In this document: positions 50,048 through 62,065 of the stretch, piece by piece
How positions within the stretch are numbered: position 1 is the stretch's first letter
Layout: every line of letters begins with the position of its first letter
From: Oxyruncus cristatus
Taxonomy: Eukaryota > Chordata > Aves > Passeriformes > Cotingidae
Direction: 5' to 3'
DNA length: 64,000 nucleotides
NCBI GenBank assembly: GCA_013399855.1
Contig: VXAY01007403.1
Span: 1-64,000 of the forward strand
Made by a program: the position numbers and the translations under genes
The notes under the pieces: model-generated
Seen by the model: the letters and a program-made list of their open reading frames with translations, nothing else
What the model was told of the DNA's origin: nothing
Databases searched by the model: none

Positions 50048-53000
50048 GAAGGCCAAAAGTTGTGTTCCTAAACATGCAGCATGACAAACAGCATTATTAG
50101 TTTGACAGTAGGTCTCAATCAGTGAAATGATAACCCACAGTAAGACAGCATAGTAGAGTGCTTTATGTGTGTGGAATGTGTGGGTGTGCACAGACACCCC
50201 ACTGGAGAATGAAAATTCAGGTTCATCCAGACTGTTACGCATGCTTAAAAATGTAATTTTTTTTGCCAATTTAAATGTGTCAGAACAGTATTGGGATATT
50301 TGTTGCACTTCTGCCACTCTACCTTTATACTGCTTATGTTTCTAATAGTTTTATTTTAATCCTAATAAAATATGTTTTAAAAATATATGAACTATTTTAA
50401 TATGCAAAAGGGGAACACTAAAAATGGTTAACTATGGTTAACAACCTAGGAAAAAATCTATAGAACTAATAATCCCAGTTCTCTGGTGTAGTGGTATGGC
50501 TTTTGGAATGCTCTTCCATCAAAAAAACCCAAAACTCTTTTTTCAAATAAAAGTATATAAATTCCATCTCTCCATGATGAAATTTGCATTAGAATAATAC
50601 AGGATCTGCACTTTCTAAACAAGTCAGCAATTCACTGACCTTTAAATTCAAATGGAAATTCTAACGTGCTTGGTAAAACACATTATTTGTAGCATCTAAT
50701 CTTCATTGTAGTGGTTCATTACAATGTTCCTTCAGTTCTATGCTGTTAGATGAAAATCCAAAAACTAGATGTGCTCTAACTTATTTCAAAAGATTTGATG
50801 CTGAATGAAGAGCAGATTTTTTTTTTTCTGAATATGATGTGTTATTTGAAATGAAATTTCCTTTTCCTGCCATATGAGAAATCGCATACTGTGTGATGTG
50901 TTTAACCTGGAGAGTATACATAAAGAATTATATTGAAAATGAAATTGCAAACGTAGTAGAAACTAAAGGATTTTCACCAAGAAGTAGAGCTGTGCATCTA
51001 CATAGGCAAAAAATAATTTTAGCATATGCCAAAAAAAGAGCAAATAGAAGTAAACTGGTGTTGCAGTTCAATTGATCACCAGCAGGTTTTATTAAGCAGA
51101 GGAATGGTGGATGAATTTCAAAGGACACTAACTAGATTGTGCTCTGACCTGGAATATACAGTACTTGAAATTTCATGGCGCTGTCCCAGACTATTAGTAA
51201 TGGCAGCTTGAATGCAGCAAACTCAGCATGTAGCAAATGATAGATAAGCTAAAATCTGGGCACCTGTCCATGGCTGAATTGTAAATACAGTCCTCCTTCT
51301 GCCTTTGGGAAAGTAGCGTCTGTCTTACACATTTTAGTGTACAATTAAGAGATGACTTCTAATTAATATCTCCCATGGTCTACTGCTTTCCATCTCTTTG
51401 TTGATAAAATGATACTATAATTGCAGAATTTATAATATACTATGAGTAAATATTGAGAATGTTTACTATAAATATAGTTTATTTTGAAATGTTTGAAAAC
51501 ACCATTTACAATTCAGATTGATTTAGAAATTGTGTTCTTTTACTTCAGAAGTAAAATTTGAAGTTTTTCTTCTAATGAGATTTCTCATAATATTTATTTT
51601 AATAGTTGAACTGATAAGTGGTAAATTGAAGGTCATATTCTTGACTTCAATGGAGTTTAGTTCATTCTGAGGTTTGCTTTCTTTGGTGCTTGCTTGTTGT
51701 TTGTGGGTTTATTTTCCCTTGAGATAAAAGAATGCCTCTCTGAATTTGTAAAAAGAAATGTTTGTCTTTAATTTGTATGTAATTTTTTTTTCTCACTGTA
51801 TCAAATTTGAATTTATATCCTTTTTTTCACTTTTGGCTTCCTCCTCTGATTGCATAACGTTAACACTGGAGGAATGGGAGGGAAATAAAAAACCAAGAAA
51901 GTTCTGTTGCAGCTTAGATTTAAATTTTTCTTTTATGATTGTAATATACTGAAGTCATGTAGAATTTAACCAATTCCACAAATTCTTTTATGCCTTTTTC
52001 CAATTTCACAATATTGTGCAAAAGACACTGCTAAGGTATTACCAGCATTTGCTTCATTGATTAGAATTTGTCAAGACCAAATTTTTCATACAGCATATGC
52101 CAGCAGTCTGATAACCTTGAAATGCAGGCAATTGTTTCAACTGTTTGCAGAGCCCAAATTTAATTCAGTTACAGTAAAGCTGAAAGATCCACTTCCTTTT
52201 CTGGGAAAAAAAGTAGATGCAGATGGAATTCAGACAAGATTTACCAAATCTGTACTTCTTTGAGTGGATCTTTTTATTTAAGTAACAGTTCTGGCATAAA
52301 AATCAATTCCACTATAATAAAGATTTTCAACAACAACCCTTGCTGAATCTAAAACCACATTCTTCACTTCTAATTAAATTTTGCAGTATTTTGTCCAAGT
52401 GATAGGGGTAACATTTAAATAGGATGATAGGTACCAGCGACATGCTGTTCAAAGTCCAAACATCACAATATCACTCTTGAAAATAAAGAAGGAATGATAG
52501 GGATCAGCAACAAGAGAGCTAAACCAAAGCTTACATTCTTGACAATCCCACCTGAAACCATTCTATGAATATTACAAGTAAAAGTTTCTACTAATATGTA
52601 ATTAGAATGTTTCCAGTTTTAAGATCTGTAAAATACCATTGACGGGGAAAAAAATCCCTTATATGCAGTGAGGTGAGAAATCTTCATGAGTTCCTGCAGA
52701 GCTGTGGAGCAACCAAGGACCACTACATCAGCCAAGAAGGCATTTTCAGCTAGAGAGAGCTCCATTTTAAAGCAGTGAAGATGAGAAAAGCTTCATGTGC
52801 TGAAGAAAAGGAACTAATTATTCTACTTGACTGCAAAAGAAATTACACATTAAAGACAAAGTTACAGTATATAGTCTTGCTATAACAGCAAGACAGATAA
52901 ATATATTTGCTTATGTAGAAGAATAAAAAAAAGTTGAGGGGAATAGCATGGAGTCTGAGTAATTGCTGTAGAAATAAGAAAAAACCTAACCGAGAAGGTA

Positions 53001-56000
53001 ATACAATTGTAAACTGGAGTGATTTAGCCATACTCTTTTTCCTGGTGTTTAACTAAAGTTCAGATACTGAACCACACAGAAATATTTCCATTTATATTGG
53101 CTAAATTTCATTTTTGCATTTATTTTAAAGCAGATGGCACCTTTACTGAGATTGTCAGCAACTTGCTTTCAAGGTAGCGTATAATTACAGAGGGATAGTT
53201 AAACAAAAGATTGACTGATCAGATAAAGACCGAGAAAGTAAAAATTCTGAAGAAAAAGATTACAGTATTAGGATCCCAAATGAGAACTGCAAGCAAAATG
53301 AAATGACCTATCAGCTATGCAGAATTATCCAATATCTGTTTTCTGTGTGTTCATCAGAAAAAATTTTACTCCTTCAGAGCTTTGTGTGAAATGTTGAGTC
53401 CAAATCTACATAAAACTCTGTCCTGTGTTTAACAGAATGTCAGATGTGATGATTGTAATAGTTCATTTGTGATTGTTATTAAAACAGTCTTTAAGGGAAA
53501 TTTCTTAGAGTAAATCATATGGGAAATTCTCTCACTCCCTCACAGCTGGCATATTCCGCAAACGCCTGGGTGCATTTGCCCCTGTGCAGACTCCTGAGCC
53601 ACGCACAGGATATGCCTTAGAGGGTGCTAAGTGGCTTAGCCAAGGGCCAGGACCACTCTAACAATTGATCAGAGCAGACATGGAGCTCCAGTGGACAGGA
53701 GCAATCCTGCCAATTGCCTGGCAATACTTCATTTGCTACAACACATGTAATCTGAACACCCTCCTCTAACTGTGATTCTTCCTGAAACATCACTATTATG
53801 GTAAGTGATGCTACTCTTTGGCCTAGGATCCAACAAAATGTCATTTTGTTTTCTTAAAGATGTTCTGTAGTTTAATTGCATTGAATAAAGGAATTTTGAT
53901 GCTGCAGTTTATTTCCATATTTTTTTTTTAATTATTCTTTCTTTTCATTTAACCATATTTCCTTCTTACAGATAATAGTTTATTAATGATTGAAATTCAA
54001 ACCAAATAAGCATTGTCCAAAGACTGTACATCACTATGTCAAACATGAAAATATTTTTCCATTTTTAAAAAAGATAGATGTAAAAATCGAGAGTTACCAG
54101 TTTGTATTTTGACTCTTTCAAAGTTTTGAAAATAGGAAAAAAAAAAGAGACAAGAGGAACATAATTTTTTTTTTCCAAGTTGCTGGAGATTAAAAAAAAA
54201 GTGTATTTTTTTCAAGAGACCGTTGCTTTCCACAATACCTTCCCAAATGCTCTTTTTCATGTGATTGATCTGTTAATGCACATATTATGTTTATTATATA
54301 TTTAATATAAATTTAATATATATTTCAATATATGTATTCTGTTTTATACATTTTTCTAAGCTTTTGCAATCTTATCTTCTTTAAAAATTACTTCTTTTAT
54401 GAGGCTATACCAGTCACAACTCTGTGGTAAAATTTTAATTACTTTCTCCTCAGTTTCACTTTCTGCACTAGGTCTGGCAAACACAGTTCACATCAAATCC
54501 AATCCCAATAGATCTCTCTTATTACACTAATATGTACAATGTACAGGCCAGTAATTCACTATGCTTTTGCAATGCACAACTGTCTTGTGGGTAAATCAAG
54601 AATGGTGCTGAAAAAAGTAAAGTCTAATCCTCTTCTTACAGCACCAGTCTTCTGAAGTAAGTTTCAGATTATACATATACTGCAGCCACCAAAAAAAAAT
54701 AAAAAGAAGATAATGAAGTTTTTATATGTAAGAATTGGACCAAAAAATTCCTTATTCATTAAGCATATTTGCAGTCAGTTTTTGCTTGCTTCTATTGTAA
54801 CTTACTTGATTAATGTCTTTTAGTTTTTGCAAATGCATATTAAAAATGTAAGCCGTTCTCTGTTTAACAGCTCTGCAGAATACTTTCCTTGGTTTGAAGG
54901 TTCACTCAGATTCTCCATACCGAAGAAACTCATCACTTCTTTCTGTCTTTCAGAAAGCAGGCAGTTTTGACTGCCTTCCTCACTTCAGTGTGTTAGCTTC
55001 TCCCCACAGCCAGTTTTAGTCTTTTTATACCATTTCACACTACTGTTTATCTTTAATGCAGTTTTTTTCTCAAACCACTTGGAAAAAAGTCCCCTTTCTC
55101 TTTTTTGTGTGTGCCAAAAAACACAACAGTTTTTGCCAGCAAAAAACTGCACAAATGTGAGTGCCATTTGTATAATCCAAAAAGTACTTTTTATTTAAGC
55201 ATCCTGTGTTCAGGCATATTTCTTAGAATATCTTCTCTTGAGACTGTATGCAATTGAATATTTTAATATTTCCATCTTTTATCCAATATCCTCTTCTTGT
55301 TCTATGCTACATAGAGTAGGAAACATTTGTCCACTTTTAATGATTATCTTAAGGTAGAAGAAATTTAATAAATTTAAAAGACTGAAGTCTTGCACTATGC
55401 TGAAAACTTTCATATCTTCCTCATTCTGCCAAGTCCCTTGATTCTCTAAACCATTTTTTCTTGATGAAGGATTCACGTACACATGCTCTCCTAGTGAAAC
55501 ATTTATCTTCTCTCTGTTCTAATAATTGCTAATATTGTTCTAGTACAATTGTTTCAAACACCACATCAATTTATGCATCTGCGCCCAACTTTGAAACAAA
55601 CAAGTATTTCATTTTATTTCATGCAAAAATGCACAGTACGTTTGCTGTGAATTACTCTTCTGAACTAATGATCTTAAATAGATCTTCTTTGTCCTGACTG
55701 CTACACTTATGACATTTGGTAGTGCATATCCCCACTACCACCATCACCCCCAGGCCACCACACCATGAATGCTTGTTAGCCCTCACCCTTGATCACTGGC
55801 ACCTAGGAAGTTCAGCTGCCCTTGAGCTTATCAGAAACACTGTCTACTCCTAGAACTTCTGCTTTTGCTGATACCTTGATGGTGATTCTTTAAGTGACCA
55901 AAACCACTCATGACATGGCACTTGAAAAAATCCCCCAAATCATGGCAGTTCTCACTACCTTTCCTTCTGGGCATGGCATTGTTTTGGGTTGCACATTTCC

Positions 56001-56526
56001 ATCACCATACAGTTACATACACTTTTGGTTGATCAGATAATTGTAGCTTGAATCTCACATGCGTTTCTGATTCAAAATTGTTTTCCTTTTAGAATATGAA
56101 GTCATGTTCCCTGTGTCAGAACACAGTCCATTTTTCAAAAGATATGAAAGCAAATGAGTGGTCTCTTACGTTTAACACAACTTAGCTGGTTTTTAGCCAG
56201 CTTGAATTGGCTTACTCACCCTGTGGTAGTAAAAAAACTAGTTTAGCCATGGACTCTTGGGTTTTATCTTTCTTCTCACTGTGTACTTAAAAACATATTG
56301 TTGATGTGTCCTACTTCAGAATAAGTGAAATTAACTTCATCTGTATTTTAGTTTTCTTTTCCTGACTTGCTGAAAGCTACTGAAAACAGTAGCTAAAATG
56401 TTGGAGAAAAACATTTCTTTGAGGCAAGTCTGAAAAAAAAAAGAAGACTGAGAACAGAAACTAGGGTTCTCAGTGCTTACAATGATGAAGACTAAAATAA
56501 TAAATGGATTAAAATGTTACAATTAC
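50048..56526. other. Long mostly unique AT-rich stretch, no gene recognised
   Basis: No known repeat or exon is recognised in about 6.5 kb. Frames at 50893-51211 and 52057-52263 show no domain. A G+C-richer patch at about 53540-53830 ends in a splice-donor-like ATGGTAAGTGATG near 53798, but I found no matching open exon. A pure A/T stretch with many ATATTTAAT units lies near 54280-54335. Confidence 0.5.
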
Positions 56527-57100
56527 AATACCAGCTGGAAGGTAGAAAAGGAGTCAGATGAACTATTGAAGGACAAGAGCGAGATGTTAACGACAAATGA
56601 AGTTCATATTGCCAAGAGGCTGAATGAATCCTTTGCTAGTGTATGCATGAAAGAATATGAAGGTCATATTCCACAGCCTGGGATAAATTTTCCTGGTGAA
56701 GCAAGTGAAATGCTAAAAGGCTTTATGGTCACAATGAAGCCGAGAGTTAGAAAATTAGACCTATTAAAAGTGACATAGTACCAGGCCAGGATAAATAACA
56801 TCCTGGACATCTCCATGAAACTCTATAACAAGCAGCAGGAACATTTCTGGATTAGATATTGCGTATGAAAAAAGAAAAGACCAAGTGATTCACTGTAAGC
56901 AGCTAAGATAATTTATCATTTAAGTAAAGGATCTAAATGCTACATGAGCACTACCAATCAAAACTAAGCATTAATTGTATCTAATGTTCTGGAAACACTG
57001 ATATGAGAAATACTCCATCACAAGAAATTGCAACTTACAGAAATCGCTAAGTACAATAATGAATATGTGAAATCACATAAGCATGGCTTCTCTTTGATAG
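56527..57100 (+). mobile_element. Ancient LINE ORF2 fossil (CR1/L2 clade), frameshifted
   Basis: The frame open from 56473 to 56778 contains SDELLKDKSEMLTTNEVHIA, then KRLNESFASVCMKEYEGHIP and FPGEASEMLKG. This matches the region just before the reverse-transcriptase core of CR1/L2-type LINEs, where an xxAExLNxFFASVFT stretch is usual. After a shift at about 56775 another frame reads SDIVPGQDK then, past a stop, HPGHLHETL: the decayed PGPDxIHPxxLxE motif. Near 56980-57100 a third piece reads NVLETLI, EILHHKKLQLTEIAKYNNEY and KSHKHGFSL, matching the segment that ends in QHGF. The three motifs stand in the right order and roughly the right spacing. Many stops show it is dead and old. Which family (CR1, L2 or L3-like) I cannot say. 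Confidence 0.72.
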
Positions 57101-57790
57101 AAATTTTTATTCATTTCATCTGTGTTATGCTCTGTAATGTATTTTATTTTAAGTTCATGAATTATTATCTCCACATATTGTTTCAATCAGTGTTATTTTG
57201 AAGGACTGGTGGATGGATGTTTAAGTTATTTTCCACATTTTCAAAACTGGAATTTATGCCTTGGTCTGTTCAGGGGGAAAGACTACTTTAATCAGTCCAG
57301 CTATAAGTGGTTACTGGATAGTCAGTTCAGCAGTCAAAGGCAGCAGATATAATGACCAATTACTTTGTTATGTACTACTAACTTCAGAGGTGAGTTCTGG
57401 TTTGAATTAATCTTGTTAAGGTTCTGAACCACATAGTTTAGCACAACATTCGATTTAATAGGGTCTTTTGTGTGTGTTCACATATATCCACGTGTACTGT
57501 GTGTATAAAATGTGTAGCATATTTTGCATTAATTCTTTTAAATTTCTTATTTAGGTTTTTGGTAAATTGCTTTATTATATATTTCCTTAAAGACGTGTAT
57601 ATTTATTTAATAATTAATGTAAGAGCTAAGCAAGTTTTCAGCAATACACGCCCACTATAATTCTACTTTCCCATCATGACATCCTGAAGTTGACAGTAGT
57701 AGAATCAGAGGTATGATATACATTGTGGAAAATGTTAGGTACGTAAGAGAAGGACAGTTTTAATAGTCCATAAGGACACTTTATGGCGGC
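57101..57790. other. Unique sequence, possibly further LINE decay
   Basis: No motif downstream of the QHGF-like segment of the LINE fossil could be recognised; in particular no FSKAFD or YxDD-type block. No other feature seen. Confidence 0.45.
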
Positions 57791-57867
57791 GGAAGGAAGG
57801 AAGGAAGGAAGGAAGGAAGGAAGGATGGAAGGAAGGAAGGAAGGAAGGAAGGAAGGAAGGAAGGAAG
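57791..57867. repeat. (GGAA)n microsatellite with one GGAT interruption
   Basis: Nineteen GGAA-type units with a single A-to-T change at 57825. It directly follows GGCGGC at 57785-57790. The same unit in reverse complement forms the array at 20446-20496. Confidence 0.97.
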
Positions 57868-58733
57868 TGATTCAAATACAGATATAATGTTAAGATGCTG
57901 GTCAAATACAAAAACCAGAAATTTGGGTACAGGTGAGGATTTGGACTGCCTTTTATGTTACTGAGGTGACGTGAATTGATTGTGAGAGAAGGTTTAAGTC
58001 TACCTAAAATAGCATTGGTGACAAAATGTTACCATAAATATTTAAAGGTATTTTAGGCATTGGAACGTTGAGATTATGATTTTCTTGATTCTAGACCTAC
58101 CAAATGTCACAATAAAGAAAAGCCTGTAGGATGTAGCACTAGGAACAGCAATGGGTGCTGAACAGGCAAGGTGTCCAACAAGACGTTCAGCCACATATCA
58201 GAGAAATAGATAGCAATGCAATCAGGAAAAAATCTACAGAAAAATCAGTGAAGGCTCCACTTTAATTTTATTTCTGGAGATAATTTGAAGCCCAAATAAT
58301 TAGAGTGCAACACATAAAATCTCAGTTTATGAGTCAGTTCAATCTGTCAAGACTGCTGCAATCTCAAACCAGTCCTGGAGATTTTGGACCTGTAAAATTT
58401 GTTAGTCAATAAACGTCTTCACATTCAGTTGATGAAAGAGTCTTCAGCTCTAAAAAGTGATGTCCAGCTTAAAGATGAAGCAAATATCAGGCTCATTTTA
58501 GAAACTGGAAGCCAGCTGGAGTCTTAGCCTTGGGCTAGTGTAGACAGAGGAGTAGAAATGAGAAATAAATGGATGCTTAAAATCTAACCTGCCTAAGAGA
58601 AAGAGACTAACCTTTAAAAAATCTCATTCTCATTCACTTCACATTAAACAACCTGGAGATACATGCTACATGCCCTTGCTAACTTTTTCGTTTTATACTC
58701 AATTAGCTAGAAGTGCTTGCTTTTTTTCAAATT
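57868..58733. other. Unique sequence, no gene recognised
   Basis: No repeat family, exon or RNA gene recognised. Confidence 0.55.
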
Positions 58734-58808
58734 AAAAAAAAAAAACAAACCAAACCAAAACACCAACAAAACAGAACAAAAACAAACAAAAAACCCCAAC
58801 CCAAACCA
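58734..58808. repeat. A/C-rich low-complexity tract
   Basis: Begins with a run of A and continues as A with C, CC and CCCC breaks; ACAAACAAAAAACCC is at 58782-58796. The Lys/Asn/Pro/Thr-rich frame over it is an artefact. Confidence 0.85.
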
Positions 58809-61769
58809 CTCTATTACTGTAACAAAAAAAAAAAAGTTTAAACTTCTAATATCAAAAGCACAAAACCACCATATAACAAATGTGCTGCAATTTGTGATTT
58901 CCTATGTTGTGAAAAAATGAGTAAATGAATATTTGTCTGTTAGTTGTATTGTGTGTTGAGAATTGTTCTTGTTATATTGTTGTAGAGTTATGTTTCTTAG
59001 TTCTTTTTATTCACTAGTACACCTGTCTTGGTTATATGAACACTAGTTCAAGCCAACAACACATATTCACATTAAAACCCACAATAAACCTGAGGAGTTT
59101 TGTAAATATTGTAGCATCCTTTTTCATTATCAAACAAATTTGTATTATTCAATTAGCTATTAAAATATATTTCTCATATATTTAGATTTAGTTCTGAAAA
59201 AATTAATTACTAAAAACATATTTTTCACAATATTTAAGGGAGGGTTGCCTAATTATGCCTCCTATAGACTAAAGTTTGAAGATTCTTATTTTGAAATTAC
59301 TACTATTAAAAGAACAGTATTATTAAAAGCAAATTTGCATGTATTGTGATGGTGCACTGAAAAGAAGAGGAAAAGTGAAAAAAGATACTTCCTCAACCTG
59401 AAGTAGTAGAGTTTTATTCTAAAAATTAGTGGAAACATTCTTTGACAGCCTTATTTAAAACTAGAAATTGAAACAGACTATCTTTTCATGTTTGTGCCAT
59501 TACAATATTATTTTCTCCTTAGTGTAAAATTTGAAATGCTCTAGAAACTACCTTTTTTAATCATGGAGGTTTTGAGTTGTAACTCAACTGAATTTTCATT
59601 AATGATAAGGTTTTTGGATTAGTGACCAGTTGAATATCACAACATATCTGACAGGAATTTAATTTCAAAATATGTGCATAACGTTTTAGTTTGAAAACTA
59701 GAGACTTCTAATAAAATGTTGATTTACTTAGAGAGATTCTAAATGAAAGAATTTGTGCTTAGTCGTATCTGTTTGGATTTAAAGACCTGTTCAGTTTTAT
59801 AGAATATTCTGTAGCTACAATATGGAGAGCTCTAAATTACCTATAAAATGAGTTTATGAGACAAAGGAAATGTACACATATGTATGTAGAATTTTGATGA
59901 CAATGTTTAAATAAAACCAGGGCATATATCTTTCAAATTTTTTTTCCCGTGGCTTTTTCTTACAGTAGCAGAAGACAGAAAAATCTCAACATAGAGAAGG
60001 TTAAAAATAAAAATAAACTACTGTATTTCTTCAGAAAATTCAGAGGGTTTTTCCCAGGTGTTAAAGGGCATGTGAAGATTGGGGTCAGTTCTATCCTATG
60101 CAAATCGGTTCATTTACTCATTATAAAAACACCAGTCTCAAACAATTAAAAGTTGCTAGTCGCTTCAGCAACTAGCAATGCAAGAACCCTTTTAACCAAA
60201 CGTATTAGTCAGCAAAACAAAACTGGAGAAATAATTTCATTACATTAAAATACGTTTCTGTTCTGCCCAATTTTCTGGTTTTATTCCTATACCCTTTGTT
60301 TCTCTGTAATGTCTAATACATTTTCTGAGAATTCCCTTACTTGCAGCTCATTTTTCATCCAAACTCTGTATACGGTGTTCTTGTGTTAAATTGATTCACG
60401 GCTACTATACAACTTTAATTTTAATTCTGTCTTGTTTTAGTGTGATGAATCTATTTTTGTTGTGTTTACATTGTCATTTTTCTGAAGTCTGATTCCTTTA
60501 ATTCTTAGTGGAAAAAATGTTCATAGTGATATATCAGGATGATACATTGTTTGTTATAAATGAGTCTATAACATACATTTTGTCCTATTCTGTTCTGAAA
60601 GAAAAAATCCTTCATAACCCTAATGGATTACAAGGAATGGAGGGCTAAACCTTGTGGTAAAGTCTGTTCTTTAAATTGTAAGTACAGTCTCCTATATGTA
60701 TTCATTCTCCTTGCCATCCTCACCAGAGAAAAGATGCTATAGGTGTTGCAGAACCAAAAAGGAAAAACTTATTCCTTTATGAAAGCAAATCCCTTCCAGT
60801 GCAATCTGAAAAATGTCCACCAATAAATTGTACAGAAGTAGCAGACACTTCCAATACACTTTTAAATGTAGATACTGATTATGATTTGAAATGGTGGCTT
60901 ATACTGAGGGGCAGGAATTCAATGAATCACGGATTCCATTTCCAAAATAGTTTGTCTCAGATCCCTTCTTCCTCAGCCCAAGTCTTAATCTTCTCTAGAG
61001 TCATGCAGTCCTCTCCTCAGTGTCAGAAGTCGTGTCCTCTTCTGACTAGAGACAACTTTACAAGCTGAAGGCCTGTTCAGTCTGCAGCTTTGTGGCAATT
61101 CAGAATATGGAAGGTTTAGCTCTTTGGCAATGTTCTGTGTCATTTTCTTTTCTGTTTCAATTATTTATTGTGCTACTTTAGAAGAGGACTTGAAAGAGAC
61201 AGCTCTCTATCCTGCCTTGTGATTGATGATGGAGGAGGCAGAAAAAGATATCTTTTCTCAAGAAACAGTGGATGTTTTCAAGCACTGGAACAGAAGCAGC
61301 AGAAAGAAAAGATGTTACCTGTTACTGGGCCTGAGGTGTGCTGCAGGTTGTCAGTGCTTAGTGTGCATAAATCGATGTGCAACTTGATGTTTTTATTCTG
61401 CAAGGGATTATGGACTTCCGTCAAGCCTCTTGTTCTTGGATATTCATATCAGCTTCGATATTAATTTTATGTTCAGTAGAATATTATATTAAAAAGTGCA
61501 GTTCAGGTGAAATCAATATGTTTTACTTGGTATTGTATTAAAACTGGGAGGTTCAGGTTGCTTTAGAAAAAAATAATCAAAAAGCTGCACTATTGAAGAA
61601 ATGACACCTGGGCAATCTTGGGAAGTATGAATCATTGAAGAAATTTAGACTGCACTAGATAGTGTTTGAAAAGTGAAGCAAGTGTGAGCAAAAAGCTGTG
61701 AGGATTTAAATATATATGTAATTAAGGAGTTAGTGGAAAACAGTGCAGAAGACGAGAATAATTTATTTA
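58809..61769. other. Unique AT-rich sequence, no gene recognised
   Basis: Frames at 60799-61068 and 61168-61464 (89 and 98 codons) have more balanced composition than most but show no domain that I recognise. A pair of competing hairpins lies at 60151-60178. Confidence 0.5.
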
Positions 61770-62065
61770 AAAATGTTACAAAGATTCACAAGTTGAGAGA
61801 TAGACTGAGGGACAGAGAGATCTGAATACTGTCATGGGCAAAACAGACTCAAATTGGGGAAATTAACTGAATTTTTTACTGATCAAAATCTGAGTAAGAT
61901 AATGAGAAGTAAAACAAATCTTACAAAGATCTTCCCCTGCAGCCCCTCCCTCCTTCCTAGGCTCTACCCCCACACTCCCAGTGGCACAGGCAGAGAGGGA
62001 ATGGGGTTATGTAAGCTCTTCACAGGTTGTTTCTGCTGCTCTATCCTCCTGTCTTCATTCTAGGT
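61770..62065 (-). mobile_element. Diverged songbird LTR-type repeat, copy B
   Basis: Same family as 49440-50047 but inverted. On the plus strand it reads 'TTCACAAGTTGAGAGATAG' near 61791, 'GTCATGGGCAAAACAGACTC' near 61832, 'GATAATGAGAAGTAAAACAAATC' near 61898, 'CCCCTCCCTCCTTCCTAGGCTC' near 61943, and 'GGGAATGGGGTTATG' near 61998. The GTCA(C/T)GGGCAAAACAGACT block is the best-kept part of the family. It is truncated on both sides: the TGTGGTG-type terminus and the long GC-rich half are missing. The 69-codon plus frame over it is not a gene. Confidence 0.78.

Noticed and set aside
53540..53830. G+C-richer patch ending in ATGGTAAGTGATG as an exon with donor
   Set aside because: The donor-like site is good but no acceptor with an open frame to it could be found, and stops interrupt the relevant frames.
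54280..54340. Very AT-rich stretch as a replication origin or matrix attachment site
   Set aside because: Composition alone does not support this, and similar stretches occur throughout the window.
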